Part shown: piece by piece, positions 1 to 8,287 of the stretch
How the letters are laid out: every line of letters starts with the position of its first letter
How positions within the stretch are numbered: position 1 is the first letter of the stretch
NCBI GenBank assembly: GCA_022844005.1
Contig: JALHMN010000029.1
Location: 1 to 36,294 of the forward strand
From: a bacterium
Lineage (GTDB): Bacteria; Pseudomonadota; Alphaproteobacteria; Ferrovibrionales; Ferrovibrionaceae
Length of the DNA stretch: 36,294 nucleotides
Reading direction: 5' to 3'
The notes under the pieces: generated by a model
What the model saw: the letters and a program-made list of their open reading frames with translations, nothing else
Database searches by the model: none
What the model was told of the DNA's origin: nothing
Translations under genes and position numbers: made by a program

Positions 1-125
1 ACGAATACCGGACCAAGTGGGCGCTTCCGCCGGATTATCCGATGGTGGCGCCGAAATACGCCGAGCAGCGGTCGTCCATCGCCCGGCGGACCGGCCTCGG
101 GCGCCGCCCGCGCGCCGACGAGTGA
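1..125 (+). CDS. mucR: MucR/Ros-family transcriptional regulator, C-terminal end (5' truncated by window edge)
   Basis: Only the last 40 codons are inside the window; the reading frame is set by position 3 and stops with TGA at 123-125. The visible protein contains [20 protein letters not shown] followed by a basic stretch ending [10 protein letters not shown]. The '[18 protein letters not shown]...GLGR' pattern is the hallmark of the C-terminal end of the MucR/Ros zinc-finger regulators of alphaproteobacteria, which bind AT-rich promoters and control exopolysaccharide, motility and cell-cycle genes. The C2H2-type zinc finger would lie upstream of the window and cannot be checked. A hairpin directly after the stop suggests transcription ends here, so the maturation operon that follows probably has its own promoter. 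Confidence 0.9.
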   Translation, partial: EYRTKWALPPDYPMVAPKYAEQRSSIARRTGLGRRPRADE

Positions 126-132
126 TTTCCGG

Positions 133-168
133 CCGGGCCGCCGGCGCGTTCCCGCGCGCCCGGCCCGG
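133..168 (+). terminator. GC-rich hairpin after mucR, candidate intrinsic terminator
   Basis: The arms 133-148 and 155-168 are complementary along about 14 base pairs, with a two-base bulge in the left arm (CCGGGCCG, CC, GGCGCG against CGCGCCCGGCCCGG). The loop is about six bases. The tail (GTCTTCCC) is pyrimidine-rich but has no long T run, so termination strength is uncertain. It begins eight bases after the mucR stop codon. Confidence 0.55.
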
Positions 169-263
169 CGGTCTTCCCGAGCTTAGGCCAACGGCCGCCC
201 GCCGCTCGACCTTGCGCGGCTTTCCCGCTATTGGTCCGGCGTGTCGCGTTTCCGGACCTCCGC

Positions 264-1187
264 ATGACCCGCATTCCCCTGCCGGCCTCGATCGAGGATA
301 CGCTCGCGCTGCTGGGCGGCGCCGACTACGTGGCGGACCGCTCGGTCGCCACCGTCGTCTTCCTCGCCTTGAAGATGGGCCGGCCGCTTTTCCTCGAGGG
401 CGAGGCGGGTGTCGGCAAGACCGAGATCGCCAAGGTGCTGGCGCAGACACTGGGCCGCCCGCTGGTCCGCCTGCAGTGCTACGAAGGGCTGGACGTCGCT
501 TCCGCCGTATACGAGTGGAACTACGCCCGCCAGATGATCGAGATCCGGCTGGCCGAAGCGGAGGGCATCAAGGATCGCGAGCGCCTGGGGGAGGACATCT
601 TCTCCGCCCGCTTCATGATCGAGCGCCCGCTGCTGCAGGCCCTGCGGAGCGGGCCGGAAGGCGCCCCGGTCCTGCTCATCGACGAGCTGGATCGCACCGA
701 CGAACCTTTCGAGGCCTATCTTCTGGAGGTGCTGTCGGACTTCCAGATCACCATCCCCGAGATCGGCACGGTGAAGGCGGCGGAACCGCCGATCGTCATC
801 GTCACGTCCAACCGCACGCGCGAGATCCACGACGCCTTGAAGCGCCGCTGCCTCTATCACTGGGTCGGCTATCCCGATGCCGCGCGCGAACTCGAGATCC
901 TGCGCCGCAAGGTACCGGGGGCGGATCAGCGCCTGGCGCGTGAAATCGTCGCCTTCGTGCAGGAACTGCGCAACGTGGACCTGTTCAAGCTGCCCGGCAT
1001 CGCCGAGACCATCGACTGGACCCAGGCACTGATCCACCTCGACACGCTGGCGCTGGACCCGGAGAAGGTGAACAACACGCTCGGCGTGCTGTTGAAATAC
1101 CAGGACGACATCGCCCGCATGCAGGGCTCGGAAGCCGCCGCCATCCTGCGCAGGGTGCAGGAGGAACTGGCCGCGGCGCCGGCGTGA
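264..1187 (+). CDS. coxD: MoxR-family AAA+ ATPase, CoxD-type
   Basis: The 307-residue protein is a AAA+ ATPase of the MoxR class. Walker A is GEAGVGKTE (about residues 46-54), Walker B is LLIDELD, and sensor 1 is VTSNRTREIHDALKRRC. The stretch LQCYEGLDVASAVYEWNY is typical of the CoxD subgroup. CoxD-type ATPases act in the cytoplasm with a VWA partner; in Oligotropha carbon monoxide dehydrogenase, CoxD and CoxE are needed to build the [CuSMoO2] site. The partner gene overlaps the stop codon here (GTGA). I place the start at the ATG at 264. A TTG at 231 is in frame but would add an unconserved leader without a ribosome site. The target enzyme is not in the window, so the substrate is inferred from context. 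Confidence 0.9.
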   Translation: MTRIPLPASIEDTLALLGGADYVADRSVATVVFLALKMGRPLFLEGEAGVGKTEIAKVLAQTLGRPLVRLQCYEGLDVASAVYEWNYARQMIEIRLAEAEGIKDRERLGEDIFSARFMIERPLLQALRSGPEGAPVLLIDELDRTDEPFEAYLLEVLSDFQITIPEIGTVKAAEPPIVIVTSNRTREIHDALKRRCLYHWVGYPDAARELEILRRKVPGADQRLAREIVAFVQELRNVDLFKLPGIAETIDWTQALIHLDTLALDPEKVNNTLGVLLKYQDDIARMQGSEAAAILRRVQEELAAAPA

Positions 1188-2446
1188 ACGCGCCCGCGGC
1201 CGAGCCGGAAAGCCCTGCCGGCAGAGGTCGTTTCGCCGAGAACATCATGCATTTCGCCCGCGTGCTGCGCACCGCGGGGCTTCCCATCGGTCCGGGCAAG
1301 GTGATCGACGCCATCCGCGCGGTGGAACAGCCCGGCGTGATACGCCGGCGCGACGACTTCTACTGGACACTGCATTCGGTCTTCGTCAACCGGCGCGACC
1401 AGCGCGACCTCTTCGACCAGGCCTTCCACATCTTCTGGCGGAACCCGAAGATCCTGGAAAAGATGATCGGGATGATGCTGCCCGAGACGTCCGTCCCCGA
1501 GGAGGCGGATGCGGAGCAGCAGAAGAAGGAAGCCAACCGGCGCGTCACCGATGCCCTGCTGCCGAAGCAGGGCGAGGGGCCGGAGGACGAGAAGGCGCCG
1601 GAGGAACTCGAGTTCGACGCCGCCTTCACCTTCTCGGCCCGCGAAGTGCTGCAGACGATGGACTTCGAGAGCATGTCGGCCGCCGAGGAAGCGGCGGCGA
1701 AGCAGGCGATCGCCCGCATGCGCCTGCCGATCACGGAAGTGCCGACGCGGCGTTTCCGCCCGGATTCGCATGGGCATCGCGTCGACATGCGGGCGACGCT
1801 GCGCGCCTCGCTGCGAACGCCGGGCTCGATCACGCTCAGGCGGCGGACCCGGGTGAGGCGGCACCCGCCGCTGGTGGTGCTGTGCGACATCTCCGGCTCG
1901 ATGAGCAAGTATTCGCGCCTCTTCCTGCACCTGATGCACGCGATCACCAACGACCGCGACCGGGTGCACACCTTCCTGTTCGGCACCCGCCTCACCAACG
2001 TCACGCGACACCTGCGGCAGAAGGATGTCGACGTGGCGCTGTCGAAGGTGGCGGAAGCGGTCGAGGACTGGTCGGGCGGCACGCGCATCGGCATCACCAT
2101 CGAGGAGTTCAACCGCTTCTGGTCGCGCCGGGTGCTGGGCCAGGGGGCGCTGGTGCTCTTGATCACCGATGGTCTGGACCGCGACGCCGGCGAGGGGCTG
2201 GACGAGGAGATGGAGCGGCTGCACAAGTCCTGCCGCCGCCTCATCTGGCTGAACCCGCTGCTGCGCTGGGAGGGATTCCAGCCGCGCGCGCTCGGCATCC
2301 GGGCGATCCTGCCGCATGTTGACGAATTCCGGCCCGTGCACAATCTGGAAAGCCTGGGCGCGCTCGTCGAGGTGTTGTCGAAGCCGGCACCCAGGCGGGG
2401 CGAGGCGAAGGCTTCAATCACGGGCCCGCGCGTAGTATCTTCCTGA
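1184..2446 (+). CDS. coxE: VWA-domain protein, CoxE family
   Basis: A GTG start overlaps the stop of the AAA+ gene by four bases, so translation is probably coupled. The 420-residue protein has a helical N-terminal half with an acidic linker (about residues 105-145) and a C-terminal von Willebrand factor A domain. Its metal-ion site is complete: DISGSMS (about 237-243), the threonine in SGGTRIG, and the aspartate in LITDGLDRD. This is the CoxE/DUF58-like partner of MoxR ATPases. CoxE-type proteins recruit the AAA+ ring to its client; in CO dehydrogenase maturation the pair helps insert sulfur and copper at the active site. Which hydroxylase is served here is unknown because no structural subunits are nearby. 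Confidence 0.9.
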   Translation: MNAPAAEPESPAGRGRFAENIMHFARVLRTAGLPIGPGKVIDAIRAVEQPGVIRRRDDFYWTLHSVFVNRRDQRDLFDQAFHIFWRNPKILEKMIGMMLPETSVPEEADAEQQKKEANRRVTDALLPKQGEGPEDEKAPEELEFDAAFTFSAREVLQTMDFESMSAAEEAAAKQAIARMRLPITEVPTRRFRPDSHGHRVDMRATLRASLRTPGSITLRRRTRVRRHPPLVVLCDISGSMSKYSRLFLHLMHAITNDRDRVHTFLFGTRLTNVTRHLRQKDVDVALSKVAEAVEDWSGGTRIGITIEEFNRFWSRRVLGQGALVLLITDGLDRDAGEGLDEEMERLHKSCRRLIWLNPLLRWEGFQPRALGIRAILPHVDEFRPVHNLESLGALVEVLSKPAPRRGEAKASITGPRVVSS

Positions 2447-2493
2447 CTATATCGGTCGGCGGCCGAAAATCCGGCGGACCAAGGAGGAATGGC

Positions 2494-2817
2494 ATGACGG
2501 CGATGCACGAAGACATTCTGGGCCAGGTGGCGAACTGGCGGCAGGCCGGCAAGACCTGTGCCGTCGCCACCGTGGTGGAAACCTGGGGATCGGCGCCGCG
2601 GCCGGCCGGCAGCCAGCTCGGCGTCGACGAGGCCGGCAACATGGTGGGTTCGGTCTCCGGCGGCTGTGTCGAGGGCGCCGTGGTGCAGGAGGCGATGGAG
2701 GCCATGCAGGACGGCAAGCCGCGACTGCTCGAGTTCGGCGTCAGCGATTCCGAGGCCTGGGCGGTGGGGCTCGCCTGCGGCGGCAAGATCCGCATCTTCG
2801 TCGAGAAGGTGGGGTGA
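2494..2817 (+). CDS. XdhC/CoxI-family protein, N-terminal domain only
   Basis: This 107-residue protein carries only the first XdhC_CoxI domain. The diagnostic motifs are all present: GSAPRPAGS (about 32-40), GSVSGGCVEG (52-61) and GLACGGKI (92-99). It starts at an ATG preceded by a perfect AAGGAGG ribosome site at 2481-2487. XdhC binds molybdopterin cofactor, protects it and helps in its sulfuration before insertion into xanthine dehydrogenase-type enzymes. Full-length XdhC also needs the Rossmann-like C-terminal domain, which is here encoded by the separate gene at 2969. The cysteines in GGCVEG and LACGG are candidates for cofactor or metal contact. The stop is genuine, not a frameshift, because the next gene has its own start and leader. 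Confidence 0.9.
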   Translation: MTAMHEDILGQVANWRQAGKTCAVATVVETWGSAPRPAGSQLGVDEAGNMVGSVSGGCVEGAVVQEAMEAMQDGKPRLLEFGVSDSEAWAVGLACGGKIRIFVEKVG

Positions 2818-2826
2818 GTTGAATTT

Positions 2827-2949
2827 CCTTCTCCCTGGGGGAGAAGGTGCCCGGAGGGCGGATGAGGGGCGCCCTCTCTGTACGATTCACCGGAAGCGGT
2901 GCCCCTCACCCGACGGCTTCGCCGCCACCCTCTCCCCAAGGGAGAGGGG
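2827..2949. repeat. Palindromic intergenic repeat element (REP/RPE-like) inside the operon
   Basis: Two related halves face each other. The left half starts with the hairpin CCTTCTCCC-TGG-GGGAGAAGG (2827-2847) and runs into GGGCGGATGAGGGGC. The right half, inverted, has CCCCTCACCCGACGGC and ends in the hairpin CCCTCTCCC-CAA-GGGAGAGGG (2928-2948). The core 'cCCTCACCC...CCCTCTCCCC..GGGAGAGGg' is the look of small dispersed palindromic repeats common in alphaproteobacterial genomes. It fills almost the entire gap between the two XdhC genes and has no second copy in this window. It could form a long RNA stem between the two cistrons and alter expression of the downstream ones. Confidence 0.75.
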
Positions 2950-2968
2950 ATAGAACCAGGGTCACAGC

Positions 2969-3667
2969 ATGGACCAGTCGATCCTCGATCAGTTGAACGC
3001 CGACCGCGCCGCCAAGGTGCCGGTGGCGCTGGCGACCAACCTCACCACGGGCGCGCAGGGCCTGCTGTACCTGACCGGCAAGAAGGGGGCGAAGGACTGG
3101 CCGCATGCGGTTGCCGAACGTGCCCGCGCGGTGCTGCTTTCCGAGAAGGCCGAGACGGTGGAGACGCCGGACGGCCCGGTCTTCCTCAATCCCTTCAACC
3201 CGCCGCTCCGCCTGATCGCCGTGGGCGCGGTCCACATCACCCAGGCTCTGGCGCCGATGGCGTCGCTCGCCGGCTATGCGGTGACGGTGATCGATCCGCG
3301 CCGCGCCTTCGGCAGCGAGGCGCGGTTCCCCGACATCGAGATGTCGAACGCCTGGCCGGACGAAGGCATGGCGGCGTTGAAGCCCGACCTGCGGACCGCC
3401 GTCGTCACCTTGACGCACGACCCGAAGCTGGACGATCCGGCGCTGGTCGCCGCGCTCAGGTCGGATGCCTTCTACATCGGTTCGCTGGGTTCGAAGAAGA
3501 CGCATGCCTCGCGCCTGGAGCGCCTTCGGCAAGCCGGTTTCTCCGACAACGCACTGGCCCGCATCCATGGGCCCGTCGGGCTCGCGATCGGCGCCAAGTC
3601 GCCCTCGGAGATCGCGATCTCGATCCTGGCGCAGGTGACCCAGGCGCTCCGCCAGCAGCCGGTCTGA
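2969..3667 (+). CDS. XdhC-family protein with Rossmann-like C-terminal domain (CoxF-like)
   Basis: This 232-residue protein is the second part of an XdhC pair. Residues 1-65 are a short variable region. From about residue 70 it matches the XdhC C-terminal domain: FNPPLRLIAVGAVHITQALAP, then VIDPRRAF, VVTLTHDPKLDDPAL, YIGSLGSKKTHASR and GLAIGAKSPSEIAISILAQV. These segments build the nucleotide-fold domain that in XdhC/CoxF proteins handles the molybdenum cofactor. It follows the N-terminal-domain gene after the palindromic repeat, and the next gene begins four bases after its stop. Together with the 2494 gene it probably forms one functional unit as a heteromer. That pairing is inference. Confidence 0.9.
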   Translation: MDQSILDQLNADRAAKVPVALATNLTTGAQGLLYLTGKKGAKDWPHAVAERARAVLLSEKAETVETPDGPVFLNPFNPPLRLIAVGAVHITQALAPMASLAGYAVTVIDPRRAFGSEARFPDIEMSNAWPDEGMAALKPDLRTAVVTLTHDPKLDDPALVAALRSDAFYIGSLGSKKTHASRLERLRQAGFSDNALARIHGPVGLAIGAKSPSEIAISILAQVTQALRQQPV

Positions 3668-3671
3668 GCCG

Positions 3672-5287
<1,616 letters not shown>

Positions 5288-5291
<4 letters not shown>

Positions 5292-6529
5292 TGGCACGCG
5301 GTTTCGATCACGCGCTGATTCGGGCGCAGTTCCCGATCCTGGAGCCGGGCGTGCATGGGCGCCACCTGCATTATCTGGACAACGGCGCCACCGCGCAGAT
5401 GCCGAAGGCGGTGCTGGATGCGATCGTCCGGCACGAGACGCGCCACCGCGCCAATGTGAAGCGAAGCGTCCACTTCCTGGCCGAGGCGGCGACCGAGGCC
5501 TATGACGACGCCCGCGAGAGTATGAAGGCCTATGTCAATGCCGCTTCGGAGGAGGAGATCGTCTTCACCTCCGGCTGCACCGGGGCGATCAACCTGGTCG
5601 CCTATTCCTTCGGATCGCTGCTCGAGGCGGGCGACGAGGTGGTGATCTCGGCGCTGGAGCACCATAGCAACATCGTGCCCTGGCACATGCTGGCGAAGCG
5701 CGCCGGTGTCGTAGTGAAGGCGATACCGGTAACGCCCGAAGGGCGGCTCGACCTCGATGCGCTGCCGAAGGTGATCGGGCCGCGATGCAGGCTGGTCGCG
5801 GTCACCCATGTCTCCAACGTCACCGGCGCGGAAACCGACGTGGCCGCCATCGTCGCCGCGGCGAAGGCGGTCGGCGCCAGGGTGCTGCTGGACGGCGCGC
5901 AGCGCGCCCCGCACGGGCCGATCGACGTGAAGGCGCTGGGCGTCGATTTCTACGCCTTCTCCAGCCACAAGATGTTCGGTCCCAACGGCGTCGGCGTGCT
6001 GTGGGGGAAGAGCGAATTGCTGGCGCGGATGCCGCCCTTCCTCGGTGGCGGCGAGATGATCGCCCGCGTCACGCTGGAGGAGACGACCTTCGCCGAGCCG
6101 CCGCGCCGCTTCGAGGCGGGGACACCGCCGATCGCCCAGGCCGTCGGCATGGCGGCGGCGGCGCGCTGGATCAGCGGCATCGACCAGGAGGCGGCGCATG
6201 CGCATCTGCAGTCGCTGACCGGCCGGATGCTGGAGGGACTCGAAGGCATGGGCGGGGGAAGGGTGCGCGTGGTGGGCCCGCTCGGCCTGCAGAACCGCTA
6301 TCCCGTGGTCTCTTTCATCGTCGAGGGCGGGCATCCGCATGACATCTGCCAGTTGCTGGACGAGGAGGGCGTGGCGCTCCGCGGCGGGCATCACTGCGCC
6401 CAGCCGCTGATGAACGCCTTCGGCGTGACTGGGACGACGCGCGCCTCGCTCGCCCTCTACAACGACGCCGACGATGTCGACGCCCTCATCACCGGCCTCG
6501 GCCGCGCCCTGAAGAAGCTGCATCTATGA
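5288..6529 (+). CDS. Cysteine desulfurase, SufS/CsdA class (group II)
   Basis: This 413-residue PLP enzyme would take sulfur from cysteine as a protein-bound persulfide. The PLP lysine lies in FSSHKMFGP (K228), the histidine that stacks on PLP in ALEHHSN (H125), and D202/Q205 in LDGAQ. The catalytic cysteine is C370 in RGGHHCAQP. The start overlaps the MoeA/MobA fusion (ATGATG) and the stop overlaps the SufU-like gene (ATGA), so the pair is tied to the molybdenum operon and not to a suf operon. No other suf genes are nearby. A role in putting sulfur on molybdenum cofactor together with XdhC is likely by analogy with Rhodobacter, where a NifS-type desulfurase works with XdhC. The loop TSGCTGA (95-101) departs from the usual RGTTE pattern. 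Confidence 0.9.
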
Positions 6530-6945
6530 GCGATCTGTATCAGTCCGACCTGCTACGCCTCGCTGCTTCCGCCGATGGCGCGGGGCGGCTGGAGCCGCCG
6601 CGCGCCAGCGTTACCCTCGACAATCCGCTCTGCGGCGATCGGGTGACGATGGACGTGCGCCTGGAGGGCGGGCGGATCACGGCGCTGGCGCATGAGACGA
6701 AGGCCTGCGTGGTCTGCCAAGCGGCCGCCGCGGTGATCGGGCGGCATGCCGAAGGACTGGACAAGGACGGCCTCGCCGCTGCCCGCGCCGCCGCCGAGGC
6801 GGTGTTGAAGGGCGGGGAACCGCCCGCGGGCGCCTGGGCCGAACTCGCCCTGTTCAAGCCGGTGGCGAAGGTGAAGAGCCGGCATGCCTGCCTGCGCCTG
6901 CCCTTCCGCAGCCTGGAAGCGGCGCTGGCCGCCGATCAGGGTTAG
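6526..6945 (+). CDS. SufU-like (NifU N-terminal domain) sulfur-transfer/scaffold protein
   Basis: The 139-residue protein matches the SufU/IscU fold. The conserved ligands are present: C36 and D38 in NPLCGDR, C61 and C64 in KACVVCQA, and C122 in SRHACLRLPF. In Bacillus SufU the equivalent Cys-Asp-Cys-Cys set binds zinc, and the protein accepts persulfide from SufS. The order desulfurase then SufU, overlapping by ATGA, strongly suggests that the two act as a pair. It ends the maturation operon. Its TAG stop is interlocked with the TAA stop of the convergent Sel1 gene. Zinc transferase versus Fe-S scaffold cannot be decided from sequence alone, but the aspartate at position 38 fits the SufU type. 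Confidence 0.88.
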   Translation: MSDLYQSDLLRLAASADGAGRLEPPRASVTLDNPLCGDRVTMDVRLEGGRITALAHETKACVVCQAAAAVIGRHAEGLDKDGLAAARAAAEAVLKGGEPPAGAWAELALFKPVAKVKSRHACLRLPFRSLEAALAADQG

Positions 6946-7742
6946 AGAGAGCGACGGAATTCGTCTTCGAGCGCGCGCGCGCGTTGCATAAGCTCCGGCG
7001 TCATGCCGGGTTCGATCGCCTTGATGGCGTTGCGCGCCAGCGGCGCCACATGGGCGTCGTTCTTCTCCAGGGCCAGCGAGAACCAGGCATGCGCGGCGGC
7101 GATGTCGGGCTTCGGATCGCCCATGCGCAGCACGCCCAGATTGTAGAAAGCGTCGGCGAGGCCCCGGCGGGCGGCCGCGCGATACCAGACCTCGCCGGCC
7201 TGGCGGCCGCCCTCGATCCCGTCGCTCTTGGCCAAAAGCGTGCCGAGATTGTTGGCGGCGCGGGCATGGCCCGCGATGGCGGCGCTGCGATAGAGATTTC
7301 CCGCCTCCTCGAGATCGCGTGGACCGCCGCGGCCTTCCTCCAGCATCAGCGCGAGGTTGAACTCGGCGGAGCCCCTGGCGCCGGCCGTGATCGCCTGGTC
7401 GTAGAGGCGTCTTGCCTGTTCGGGATCGGCGACAATGCCTTCGCCGCGCTCCAGCATCTGGGCGAGGCGGACTTGCGCGTCGCGGTGGCCCTGGCCGGCC
7501 GCCCGGCCATACCATTCCGCCGCCCGGGCGCGTTCCTCCGGCAGCGTGTCGAGGTGGTGCGCATACCAGTATTGCGCAGCGGCGCTGCCGCCCTCGGCAG
7601 CGGCGCGGAGCGCCTCGGGATCGGGCGCCGCGGGGCTTGCCGCCGGACCGGGCGGGGACTGCGCGCCAGCGGCCCTAAAGGCCGGCACGGCAAGGACAAG
7701 GCCGACGAGCAGCGCCGCGATGCAGCGCTTCGGGTCCGGCAT
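6942..7742 (-). CDS. Secreted Sel1-like repeat (tetratricopeptide-type) protein
   Basis: The 266-residue protein begins with a signal peptide (MPDPKRCIAALLVGLVLAVP, cleavage probably after FRAAGA). It then has about six Sel1-like repeats of roughly 36 residues, visible as A...YG.AA..G...A...L..ML..G units (for example AAEWYGRAAGQGHRDAQVRL and AEFNLALMLEEGRGGPRD). Such repeats form helical solenoids that mediate protein-protein contacts in the periplasm. I prefer the ATG at 7742, because the upstream in-frame start at 7769 would put a polar stretch before the signal peptide. It is convergent with the SufU-like gene, sharing four bases at the stops. No partner is evident from the neighbourhood, so the role is unknown. 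Confidence 0.85.
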   Translation of the reverse strand: MPDPKRCIAALLVGLVLAVPAFRAAGAQSPPGPAASPAAPDPEALRAAAEGGSAAAQYWYAHHLDTLPEERARAAEWYGRAAGQGHRDAQVRLAQMLERGEGIVADPEQARRLYDQAITAGARGSAEFNLALMLEEGRGGPRDLEEAGNLYRSAAIAGHARAANNLGTLLAKSDGIEGGRQAGEVWYRAAARRGLADAFYNLGVLRMGDPKPDIAAAHAWFSLALEKNDAHVAPLARNAIKAIEPGMTPELMQRARALEDEFRRSL

Positions 7743-7859
7743 CGATGCCGTGTTCGGCGAGACTGTCATTCCCCTCGTCCCGGGCGCGGCCCTGGAAGGG
7801 CGCTAGAGAAAGGCGGGCATGGCGGCATGTCAAGGCGGACAACGGCGGCCTCGCCCGCT

Positions 7860-8081
7860 ATGTTCCGCGCCGTGAGCCAACCGCCCCATTTCCGCGAGAT
7901 CAACGCGCTGGTCGAGACGATCGGCAAGGCGACAGGCCTGCCCGCCTCCGACATCATCGCCGCCTTCGAGGCGGGTACCGCCGGCATCGATTTCATCGTC
8001 GACGAGGACGGCAAGCGGATGATCGCGGTGCGCATCGGCGACAAGACGGCGCTGATCGGCGCCCCGGCCGAACAGCCGTGA
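7860..8081 (+). CDS. Small conserved-looking protein of unknown function, 73 residues
   Basis: I do not recognise the family. The protein starts at ATG 7860 (an in-frame GTG at 7872 is an alternative; neither has a clear ribosome site). It ends with TGA overlapping the GTG of the DUF2842 gene. It is soluble and mildly acidic. The second half reads FEAGTAGIDFIVDEDGKRMIAVRIGDKTALIG, which looks like two short beta-hairpins. The first half is helical (REINALVETIGKATGLPASDIIAAF). The tight overlap and the same codon usage as the neighbours support it as a real gene. It opens the three-gene unit with DUF2842 and the MlrC-like enzyme. Confidence 0.7.
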   Translation: MFRAVSQPPHFREINALVETIGKATGLPASDIIAAFEAGTAGIDFIVDEDGKRMIAVRIGDKTALIGAPAEQP

Positions 8082-8287
8082 GCCCTTCCGCCCGCAAGCT
8101 TCTGGGCCTCGTCGTCCTGCTGGCCGGTCTCGGGGTCTACGCCCTGCTCGCCATGCGGCTGGCGGTCGCCGTGCTGCCCGAAAACCTGATCGTACAGACC
8201 CTGTTCTATCTCGTCGCGGGTACGGCCTGGGTTCTGCCGGCCCGGCCGCTGGTCCGTTGGATGCAATCCGGAGATGCAAAGTCATGA
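8078..8287 (+). CDS. DUF2842 family membrane protein
   Basis: A 69-residue protein with two transmembrane helices, about residues 8-27 (LLGLVVLLAGLGVYALLAM) and 37-54 (LIVQTLFYLVAGTAWVLP). It ends in the pattern WVLPARPLVRWM. That layout and length match DUF2842, a small inner-membrane family found in alphaproteobacteria with no known function. The GTG start overlaps the preceding stop (GTGA) and its own stop overlaps the MlrC-like start (ATGA), so all three products are probably made together. Confidence 0.85.
   Translation: MSPSARKLLGLVVLLAGLGVYALLAMRLAVAVLPENLIVQTLFYLVAGTAWVLPARPLVRWMQSGDAKS

Noticed and set aside
231..263. An upstream TTG start for the AAA+ gene.
   Set aside because: The 11 extra residues have no ribosome site and the family starts at the ATG at 264 (MTRIPLPASIEDT).
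2821..2953. Small reading frames crossing the palindromic repeat between the XdhC genes.
   Set aside because: They consist of repeat-derived sequence with no conserved pattern.
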